Shown here: in pieces, positions 55,314 to 64,000 of the stretch | Position numbering within the stretch: position 1 is the stretch's first letter | How the letters are laid out: every line of letters begins with the position of its first letter | Assembly: GCA_029339195.1 (NCBI GenBank) | Contig: JAPTJF010000130.1 | Span: 1-64,000 of the forward strand | DNA length: 64,000 bases | Direction of reading: 5' to 3' | Source: Micractinium sp. NFX-FRZ | Lineage: Eukaryota > Chlorophyta > Trebouxiophyceae > Chlorellales > Chlorellaceae | Translations under genes and position numbers: made by a program | The notes under the pieces: generated by a model | The model's input: only the letters and a program-made list of their open reading frames with translations | What the model was told of the DNA's origin: nothing | The model's database searches: none

Positions 55314-58300
55314 ATGTCGGGCGTCGCCGAGGACGTCGACGCGCACAGGTCAGAGGAGCGGCAGAGGAGTGACTTTGAAGTTGCATGGGAATCACGGCAC
55401 CCCATGGGCGGCAGCCGCCAGCCTGTGCAGCCGCCACGCCGCCGCCCCCGCCTTGTGCCGCTGCACCAGGCCCACGCCCCCTGCCGCCCCTGCCTGTTGA
55501 CAGCGCCTGCCGTCCCCGCCCATGCAGGGTTGACCTCACCTCGCAGTCAATAATTCACAGCCCGGAGTGGGCAGAGCTGTACAAGAAAATATGCCTTGAC
55601 ACCGAACTGAATATCGATCTGGTGATGGTGAACAACGAGCCGAGGCAGCGCCGTGAGCCGCTCCCGGCCCCGCTGCGTGACCTCGTCCCCGAGGCCTACA
55701 ACGTGCTCCAGCACGCAGGTGTGCTTGGTGGCTGTCTCATTGGACAGAGGGAGAGGAGGAAGGGGGCTGGTTTGAGCTTGCTGGCGGCTTGGATGCGAGC
55801 CATGTGGTGCGCGCTCTTGACGCGCGTGCATGCACCCCTGCCTGCCTGCCTGCCAGTGGTGTTGGTTCCCGGGTAGCCCTGCAGCCCGTGCTGCTCCAAC
55901 CGATGTTCTCCTCCACGCCAAGCGCATTCAGAGATGCGCACTTGAGATGCAGCACACTGCCGTCGTCACCCCCACCACCTCACTCTCCCGGCCTCCACCC
56001 GCCTCCTCCGCCTTACACCCCAAGAATGATTGGTCACTCCACTGTGCACCTCTGCCTCACGATGCAGCCGCCCACCTCGACTTACCTGCCATGGCCCAAC
56101 TGCTGAAGCGGAATGCTGACCTGGAGTACGGAGCCGAGCAGGCATGGCCTGTCTGCCTGCCCGCAGTGTTCCTTGCCCTGTTCTGCCACCAGTGTCATGG
56201 GTGTGTGGCGGGTTGCCTGGACTGGCCTGAGGCATGGAGCGGGCCAGGCAAGCCCTCACTTGCTCCCATGCTCGGCTCAGTTTCCTCCCTGCCGCCGGCG
56301 GCACATTGTGTTGAGGCTCGCTGTCTGCCGGGCCCCAGCATGTGACATGTGCTAACACCAGCGCGAACCTACCGCCACCCGCGCCACAGCCGACGCCCTG
56401 CCCTGGCCTGCCCTGCTCCCTACTGCACCGCAGGGCTTCTCCCCGCTGGCGTGCGCCCTGTCGCGAGTAGCCAACAGCAAGGCCAGGTATGCTGCCTGCC
56501 CGCCTGCCCACCTGCAGCTCCTGCTCCCCTCTGCCTGACATGCTCAGATGAGCTCAGCTCAGCTCAGCTCAGCTATTGTGTTCATCTTGTCTCAGCTCAA
56601 CTCAGCTCTTGGCTGCCCAGACCCAAGCTCCCGCATGCTGCCCTGCTTGTCAACCCCCACCCGAACCCTCCCTGGCCTGCCTCCCCCGCCTCCACCCACC
56701 CACCTGCTCTCGCCACCTCTTCTCTGGTGCAGGCGGCAGGATATGCCTCGCCTCAAGCAGGCCGCAGGCTTCCTCCTGTCAGTGGGGGCCAACCCAGATG
56801 CCTTCATCCTCCCGCCCGAGATTGGCGGCATGCCGCTGCTGTGTGCAGGGGCCAGGGCAGTGCGGGACCACGGCGACTGGGGCCTCCTGGAGCTGCTGCT
56901 GCAGCACAAGGCCGACCCAGATGCATTTGCAGTGCTGCCGCCTCAGGGAGCGGGTGAGGGGGGCCTCAGGGAGCGGGTAGAGAGGGCAGGGCAGGTGTGG
57001 GGCGGGGCACAACCGGGGCCAACCCGCATGCTGTTGCCGGTGCTGACGGCAGGAGCAGGCGAGGCGTGCCGGCAGCAGGGTAATGAATGATGCTTGGGGT
57101 ATGTGCCGGCCGGCCACCTGGGCCTGATGGTGGTCCGGACGGTGGACTCACTGCTGCCCAGTGCCCGCCCCCACCCGCCTGCCTGCCTGCCTGCCTGCCC
57201 ACCCGCTTGCTTATCAAGCAGCACACTTGTGCCTGGCCCACGCCCGTGTGCTAGCAGGACGGCGCAGCAGCAGCGACAGCGGCATCAGCGGCAGGATTGC
57301 ACAAACGGCACCCAACTTCCTGCCAAACACTGCGGCAGCCCGACGGCGGTACGCCCAGCTGCTGCAGCAGTACAGCGGTACCGCCCGCCCACCGCGGCGC
57401 TGCCCCTGCGGCAGCGGTCGACTGTACACAGACTGCCACGCTGAGAAGTGAGGCCATGCCCGGCTTGCTCATCACTGCCCCACCGGTCCTGCCTTGCCCT
57501 GGCTCGTTCTTGCGTAACCAAACCCCGGCTGGAAACCCCGCCAGCTGGCCGGCTTGCGTGCCCCACAACTCACGCGCAACCAACTGCCGACCGTTGCGTG
57601 ACGTGCAACCATGCTGACCGTGCAGGAAGAAGCAATTCTGGGCCCACACGCATGTCCTGCTCATGCGCCGCATGCTCCTGCTGGGTCCCCCGCCTCGCAG
57701 GAGCGAGGGGCGCACCGACGGCAGGGTGGGGGTGGAGGTGGAGCCAAGCAACTACTGCCCCTGCCGCTCCGGCAAGAAGTGAGTGCGGGGGTGCGGTGAG
57801 GAGTGGATGGATAGCGGCGAGGCCATTGCTTGCGGCTGCGGCTGTGGGTGCAGGTGCATCAGTACTGGGGCTGCCTGTGCGGGAGCTGGGGGTGCCGCTG
57901 CTGTGCTGCTGCCTCCTGTCTGGTGCCTGCCCCCATGCAGCATGCAGCAGGCGCATGGCGGTGCTGCAAGGGCCCGACGGCCGCCAAGAGCACTGACCGC
58001 CCTGCGCTGTGCGGTGCTGCCTCCTGCCACAGGTATGAGCGGTGCTGCCGGAAGCGGCGTATTGTGTATTACGAGACTCTGGGGACCACCTTCAAGGCGG
58101 GCGTGCCTATCACCGGCCACGTAGTGGAGATCATGCAGCAGGTGCCTGCCTGGTTGGCATGGCTCAATTTTCAATTCTCAATAAAGTATGGGTATCAGGG
58201 TGGTTGGAGTATTGGATGTTGGTTGAAGGGTGGGCGGACGAACGGGGCCATGGTCGCTCTGGTTGCTGCACCATCGTCCCTTGCACCCCTGCCTCGTCCT

Positions 58301-59692
58301 GCCTCATCAGCCTATGCTTTGCCCACGTTTGCTCCCCGCTGCCCACCCCCTCCGTCCCTGCCTTGAAACAATCACACTCCAACTGCGCATGCTCCTCCAT
58401 ATTCTTGCACAATCGCCACTTTCGCCATGGGACCCCATGGGACCCCATGGAACAGGGTGTGATGCCATCGCACTGCTCCCCCTGTGCTTGCCCTCCACCC
58501 TCGCCCCCGAGCCCCGTCACTTTCTCCGCCTCGCCTGCACAAATCGCATCGCGAAGCACAAACTCTTCCTCCACCCCTCACCTATCCCTCTTTGAGCACA
58601 CTTCCCCCTCTTTTATGTGCATGCAGTACCTTGATATGCGCGATCGGGAGACGGGGGGCGACCCCGATGCGCTGCTCTTCCCCCGAGAGGCCCCCGGGGA
58701 GGTGCCGATCTTTGCACGCGCCCAGCACGCGCTGCTGGACCCCCTCCAGGCCGCAGGGCTGCTGGACCCGGCATACTACCACGCAGCCTTGAAGGTGGGG
58801 TGTGGGTGGGGTGGGGTGTGCATTGTGCAAGCAGTGTGTGTTTGCGCTGAGGGCGCACAAGGCGCAGGCACGCGCGGGTGGGCCAGCTGCTGCAAGCTGG
58901 GCGGGGGCTGGACCCCGCACACCCCCACGCAGCCTTGAAAGCGGGTGGGTGTGCGCGGCGCACGGGAGCCACGCTGTGCTGTGTGCTGCGTGGGGTGTGT
59001 GTGGGGGGGGGGGCTGCTGGACCCGGATGCTGCCGTGCATCCAGGAAGGTGGGCGGGCACTTTGTGGAACCCCTTGTCAAGCAGACGGCCTGCAGGCCCG
59101 TGGAGGGTGCTGGCAACCAGCAAGCAATGCAGCGCAGAATCTGCAGCGCGCCGCCACGTGTGCACTCTGACCTATCACGCTGTGCTGTGCCGCGCTGCGC
59201 TGCGCTGCAGGTGGATTTCATGCTGCGCGGGCATTGGGCTGAGGGCTTGCTGCCCCTGAACGAGCAGCGGAAGAGGATGCAGGTGGGGCTGACCTGGACG
59301 GCCCGCTGTGAGGACAGCAGAGAGTCAGGTGGGCAAGCACACTATCGGGGGCAACACCACCCTGCGCAGGGCAGAGCACCCGGGCAGTTGCCTGACAAAA
59401 CCTGGGCCGCTGCACCCCTGCCCGCCCGCCCGCAGGAGGTGAACGAGGCAGTGGATGAGTACATTGCTCTGGGGACGGATCCGCGGCCACGGGAGGAGAT
59501 TGAGCGGGAGGCCAAGATTGCGGCGGATGGAGGGCCGCTGTACCGGCGGTGAGGATGGGCCAGGTCAACGTATCAGGAGGCAAGGCGCACACACAGCAGC
59601 ATGCATGCGGGTGGGGGTTGTGAGGGGCGACGGCTGGGCAGACAAGCAAGCTTGCCCCAAAGCGATAGAGAGTGGGTTGCAAGGGGGGAGGA

Positions 59693-59726
<34 letters not shown>

Positions 59727-60426
59727 GTGGCTGGCAGGGCACACGTATTGTTAGGCTCCGGAGGCCCAGCGCTGGCGTCCTGCTGCCCCCCTTCTCCCCC
59801 ACTCTGCGCAGTTGCGGCGGGTGCGGGCAGTATGAGAGTGCAGGCGGCGTGCGTTTCCGGAACTGTTCCGGCTGCCTGGCGGTGCCATGTGAGTGCCTGC
59901 TGGATGGATGGGACTCGTCCCCCACTGCAAGCCGGCTGCAACCGGGGAGCAATGGCTGCTGAGCGAGGGCTGGCCTGGCCGCCAGCACCAGCTGAGTAGT
60001 GGGAATTGTTGCCTCAAACCAATCCTGGCCGGCTCCACATTCTGTGCTCTCGTGGCCGCCGCCTCCCCGCTGCCAGACTGCTCCCCGGAGTGCCAGAAGG
60101 CGGACTGGAAGCCGCAGCACAAGGCGGTGTGCAAAACCAAGCCACCCAAGCAGCTGTACCGCTCGCAGGCAAGCCGGAGTGAAGCCGGTATCCCTCTTCC
60201 CTGCCTCTGCCGCTGGCAGCGATGCGGCTTGCTCAAGCTGAGGCTTCCTTGCCTACTTCGTGCCTGTGCTTCGAATTTACAGCCCATCCTGCCTTCCCTC
60301 GCTCTCTTTTCCCTCCTGCAGCTGGCAGTGAACATGGCTGCCGACGCGCTGTTCAGCAACGGCGTGGAGCACGCAGCAACGATGCAGCACGTGCAGCAGC
60401 AGCTGGCACAGAACGGCGCGGCATGA
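55314..60426 (+). CDS. Ankyrin-like / SEC-C / MYND zinc-finger protein
   Basis: Fourteen exons: 55314-55348, 55528-55718, 56068-56141, 56434-56486, 56733-56953, 57222-57447, 57626-57778, 58033-58141, 58627-58794, 59211-59282, 59436-59548, 59812-59888, 60077-60168, 60322-60426; 562 residues. Ankyrin-like units occupy about 76-190 (QLLKRNADLEYGAEQGFSPL; FLLSVGANPDAFILPPE; LLLQHKADPDAF). Two SEC-C-type metal motifs follow: CPCGSGRLYTDCH near 255-267 and YCPCRSGKKYERCC near 311-323. A MYND finger lies at about 473-518 (CGGCGQ ... NCSGC ... YCSPECQKADWKPQHKAVC). Such proteins act as adaptors that bind Pro-x-Leu-type or nucleic-acid partners; no specific role is claimed. Two introns appear to use GC donors (56142, 60169). 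The first could instead use a GT eleven bases later, adding three residues. The acceptor at 57222 is one of two in-frame choices (the other near 57260). Confidence 0.85.
58903..59055 (+). repeat. Two echoes of the exon 58627-58794 donor
   Basis: Copies at 58903-58948 (reads LDPAHPHAALKAGG) and 59010-59055 (GCTGCTGGACCCGGATGCTG ... GGAAGGTGGG) repeat the exon end LLDPAYYHAALK and its GTGGGG donor. Confidence 0.88.
59691..59735 (+). repeat. (GGCT)n microsatellite
   Basis: About ten GGCT units in an intron of the MYND/SEC-C gene. Confidence 0.97.
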
Positions 60427-60611
60427 GGCCGCCGACCCGGCGGTTAGCTGGAGAGGAGCACCATGTCCCGTCTCCGCCCCCCTCGTCGGCGTGGAAAGGC
60501 TGCGCTCCACAAAACAACCTGGCAGGCAGCTGCTTGTGAGTTGTTGTGCTGGCCCTGGCAGCAGATGCACTGCCCATTGCTCTGTCCCAAACGTCTCTGT
60601 GCAGCTCCTCC

Positions 60612-60616
60612 TGTAA
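60612..60616 (+). terminator. Putative poly(A) signal TGTAA, MYND/SEC-C gene
   Basis: TGTAA lies 186 nt after the stop at 60426. Confidence 0.6.
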
Positions 60617-60651
60617 ATGAAGCTGTGTTGCATTCCGCCTGACCGTGCAAG

Positions 60652-60656
60652 TTACA
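60652..60656 (-). terminator. Putative poly(A) signal TGTAA, beta-helix/MYND gene
   Basis: TTACA on the plus strand is TGTAA on the minus strand, 134 nt after the stop at 60790. The two convergent signals are only about 40 bp apart. Confidence 0.6.
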
Positions 60657-60789
60657 TGGGTATGGCAGCTTGAGCCTGCCCAGGGGTTTAGCCACACGTC
60701 CCCTGACAGTGCGCCTAGCGGCCTTCCGCAAGGTTCCACATCCGTGGGATCGCGAGCAGCTGCGCAGTCACAAGCCAGGCTGGCTGCGG

Positions 60790-63700
60790 TCACCAGGTCT
60801 GCAGCGGCGCCAGCTGGTGGGTGAGCACCCGCAGCTTGCGCAGGGGGGGGCCAGCTGCTGAGGGGGCGCCCTCCTCCTCCAGCTGGGCATGTGCGTAGAT
60901 CTTCTTGGAGGTGAAGCCCTGCAAGGGGGAGAGAGAGGCACCGGTGCCGGAGAGAGAGTGGGCGAGAGCAAGTGCAGAGATGTGCTGAGATCAGGTGCAG
61001 AGACCCATGCTTGGCTGGGGCGCTGCACACGTGGTGGTTACACACGACAGGCCCTCGCTCACGGGCTGGCCACAGCAAACGCTCCTCGTCCCGACGTGCC
61101 ACTCCAGCACTCACTGTGGCCCCCAGCACTCCTTGCTCCAGCACCAGCCCGAAGAGGGCGAGCGACTTGATGTAGCCGTCAAGGGTGCGGGAGGCGTCGT
61201 ACACCCGCAGCCACTGGGAGGGGTCGGCGTTGTTCTCGTTGGTCTGCCCAGGAGGGGAGGGGGAGATGACGAGGGGCAGGGGCAGGGATGTGGGTGCAAA
61301 CCGACAGAATGCCAGAGGTGCTGGCTGGCAGCGCCGTAGGCGGGTGCCACGGGCAGTGGCATGCTCAACTGCCCACTTTTTGACAGCGCCCACCCAGGCA
61401 AGGCAAGCTTGGTTATAGCATGACCCCCACCCTCCCCCAGGCGCCCCCCACCCACACACACACACACACCTGGATCTTCACGATGATGCTGCCGCCCTTC
61501 TCCTCCGGGGTGCGCGCGTTCTTGCGCACGCGCACCGCCGGATGTGGGATTGTAAGCATGTGGCTAGCACCAGAGACGACTGCTGGGGGAGTAGAATGAG
61601 CGTCAGGGGAGGTGACCTCTTTCTGGCGCAAGCGGTAACACACCAGCCCAACACATGTGCCAGGTGCTGCTGCTGGCTAGCCTTTGGGCAGCCCCACATC
61701 ACTGGCACTGCCTGGCAGGCCCCGCCGGCCCTTGGCAGCCCAGCAGTACCAGCAGTACCTGCCCTCACCTCCCAGCGGGTGCAAAAAAGCGGTGACCTCG
61801 GGTCCCTGCGTGGCCAGCTTGCAGGCTGGGCGGTGCCGCGGCCAGTGCGCTTTCTGGCAGGCGGCGCTGCAGTACCGCTCCAGCCTGCATGCGCTGCACA
61901 CGCTCAGCTTGACCTCCCCACCCTGCAGCCATAGGGTGTGGCGAGGTGGGTCCTGCTGCTGCGGACTGCGGCCCGCCTGGCGTGCCAGTGCATGCTATGC
62001 AGTGGCCGCACTACAGCTCTGCCTCTCTGGCTGAGACCCCCCCAGAGTGCTGGCACCAGCAAACGCGTGAACAGAAGCAAGCCTGCCGCCCCGACACCGT
62101 CAAAGCACCCGCCCACACTTGCCTGCACGACCTGGCACATGCTGCAGCGCTTGTCTGCGTCATCCAGCTTGGGAGGGTGCCCATGCACGGCTGCATTGCC
62201 CTCAACCCGGTTGCCGGAGAGCTGGGGAGGGCAGGGGGAGGGCAGGAGGCACCTTAACAAGCCAGGGCCGGCAGGCACTGGCGCAAGGGAAAACAAAGCG
62301 CAGGAAATCTTCATCCACGAGCGCTGAGCAGTGACAACGCCGCCTTTCCTCATGCAAAACCAAAATGCTGCTCCCAACGCCGGATGACTCCTGCCCCACA
62401 CACGTGCGGCTTGCGGCTGGTGGTCAGCTGCCCAGCAGCCTGCAGCCGCGCTGTCAGACCGGGGTCGCGCCGCTCCTGACGGCGGATGAAAGCCTCCTCT
62501 GCCTGGGCTGCCGGGGAGTCATCCCTGGTAATGTCTCGAAACCCCCTCCCTAGGTTGTGGTGGATGTGGCAGTCGGCCAGCTTCAGCAGGCCAGAGCCAT
62601 TGAGGCCCAGGATCACGCCGCCGCCTGCAGGGGTGGTGGGGGGGGAGCACGGCAGCAGCAGACCGGGGGCGGGGGTGGGCAGCCAGTTGAGGAAAGTGCC
62701 ACCACCTCCTCACCATGGCTGCATCCCAAGCTGCAAGCCCCAACAAGTCTTGCCAGCTGCAGCTGGGCACAGACACAGGCACAGCGGCATTGCAGGGGAG
62801 CAGGAGGGGAGGGGACCAGGAGGGCTCACACTTGTTGGCAAACACCTCGCAGCCCTGCAGCTCCCCATCCGACACGCTCTTCACAATGGCGCCCCAAAAC
62901 ATGTTGCCGTGGATGCGGCAGTCCACCAGGCGCGCGCTGCTGCCCTCATCCAGAGACACGCCGTACGTGCCGTTATTGTACACCTGAGGGAGGGAAGGGA
63001 AGGGGAGCGGGCATGGCGCGCACCTGTGCTGGTGGAATGGTGCATGCAGGACGGGCGGCGGGAGCACCAAGCGTGCACGCTTTGCTGTAGAGGCCGCTCA
63101 CTGCTCGGTGACACCCAGCACCGCAGCTACCAGCCATGGCTGCCCTTTTAAATGCATAACACTTCTGTCTCATGAGTCCTGCTGGCTCCGTGGACTTGAA
63201 ATGTAATGATGATGATGATGATGTGTGACCCACCTGGCAGGAGCGCAGCACCAGCTCACTCTTCTTGCTGCGACTCACGAAGACCCCTTCCAGTGTGTTG
63301 TTGTAGAAGGTGCTCTGCGCTCAGAAAGTGGAGGAGAGGCGGGGGGGAGCTTGGTGGTTTGAGTGGGCAGGACGTGCCAGGCAGGCCGTCAGGGGCGCCA
63401 GCTGCAGCCAAGTGCTGAGTTCACGCTGCTCCCCTCATGTGTGCCGCCCCAGCTGCCAGTGACCCTCCACCTCCTATCTAGCCCTGCCAGCGGTCACCCC
63501 TTTGCCTCGCCTGTGACACCAGCACACGCCCAGCCGCTTTCCAGACCAGCAGGCCCTGCCGGTTGTTGTGGGAGCTGCAGTCCTCCACGTGCATGGCGCC
63601 ACCCTCCACTGCCTCGATGCCGCTCTTGGCGCAGTTGCGCACGGTGCAGTGGCGCAGCGACACGCTGCCGCTCCGGGCAGCCATGATGCCGCCGGCTGCA

Positions 63701-64000
63701 CCGGGGCAGAGGAGGACCTCAGCTGAGGCAGAGAGCAGGCGTACTGGAAAGAGGCCAGGCTTCTGGCGATCCATGCCTCTTGCTGCTGCACCACCATGCA
63801 AGCTCAGCCCGCTCTCCTTTTTGCTGATTGGCCACGCTTACCGCCTTTGCAGCCGTCCACTGTGCAGTGCGCCATGTTGAGGTGGCCATCCAGCGCAGAG
63901 ACCGCCGGCATGCTGCTGTTGCCTGTGCTGCTGAAGGTGCAGGTGTGCACATCCACGCGGCCAGAATGCACCAGCAGGGCGTGCTCTTGGCTGCACACGA
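60790..64000 (-). CDS. Parallel beta-helix repeat and MYND zinc-finger protein (5' end missing)
   Basis: Ten exons seen, from the 5' side: 63842-63990 (start likely an acceptor at 63990), 63526-63695, 63234-63314, 62830-62983, 62404-62624, 62123-62221, 61769-61922, 61470-61582, 61115-61243, 60790-60918; the N-terminus lies beyond the window. The visible part begins with right-handed beta-helix repeats (CTVRNCAKSGIEAVEGG; FYNNTLEGVFV; CQVYNNGTYGVSLDEGS; CRIHGNMFWGAIV; CHIHHNLGRGF), as in FBXO11-type and NosD-type folds. A MYND finger follows (CSMCQVVQ ... CSACRLERYCSAACQKAHWPRHRPAC), then a basic segment and a 120-residue tail. The intron inside the MYND finger uses a GC donor (GCAAGT). The acceptor at 61582 is a NAGNAG pair (61582 or 61579). 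A ubiquitin-ligase or adaptor role is suggested only by similarity to FBXO11; no F-box is seen. Confidence 0.87.
63204..63224 (+). repeat. (GAT)n run
   Basis: Six GAT units in an intron of the beta-helix/MYND gene. Confidence 0.95.

Overview
This is a nuclear genome window from a GC-rich, intron-dense green alga, most likely a trebouxiophyte of the Chlorella/Micractinium type. The evidence is the dense short GT...AG introns (often GTGAGT/GTGGGT donors and TGCAG acceptors), Ala/Gln homopolymer tracts in proteins, TGTAA-type poly(A) signals downstream of several stops, and the gene repertoire (FTSH4-type i-AAA protease, LTV1, ADCK2-like ABC1 kinase, ubinuclein, CCCH-helicase). No bacterial operon, CRISPR array, phage or transposon was recognised. 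All coordinates below were worked out by eye. Each exon set was kept only if every intron phase matched and the summed length was a multiple of three.

Layout. 1-2127: no gene I can support. 2128-3941 (+): single-pass membrane protein with a Pro/Ala stalk and a Cys-containing ectodomain. 4693-12454 (-): 17-exon ubinuclein-like HIRA-complex subunit with a C-terminal winged-helix-like segment. 12930-20154 (-): 17-exon mitochondrial-type FtsH metalloprotease. 20502-25211 (+): LTV1, divergent from the protease across 347 bp. 25509-27285 (+): small secretory-pathway protein with WW-like repeats ending in KDEL. 28495-30064 (+): secreted S1-fold protease lacking the usual catalytic His. 30594-31660 (+): small Cys-rich protein. 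33265-41575 (+): 18-exon, 1232-residue ABC1-family kinase. 42294-51451 (-): 21-exon DEAH-type helicase fused to a CCCH zinc finger and a BMT5-like (DUF2431) methyltransferase domain. 51725-51839 (+): degenerate copy of part of the next gene. 52922-54148 (+): secreted Cys-rich repeat protein. 55314-60426 (+): ankyrin/SEC-C/MYND protein. 60790-64000 (-, 5' end outside the window): beta-helix repeat plus MYND protein, convergent with the previous one.

Functional themes. There are chromatin assembly (ubinuclein), ribosome biogenesis or RNA metabolism (LTV1; helicase-methyltransferase), organelle quality control and quinone biology (FtsH, ABC1 kinase), secretory-pathway proteins (the KDEL protein, the protease, the Cys-rich proteins) and two MYND adaptors. 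These look like ordinary neighbours rather than one pathway.

The most unusual signal is structural. Many introns carry one or more decayed copies of the edge of the adjoining exon together with its splice site (exon-edge echoes). I found about twenty such cases in six different genes. This suggests recurrent local tandem duplication across exon-intron borders, and so a possible route of intron growth or gain. GC-AG introns also recur (four well supported, one ambiguous).
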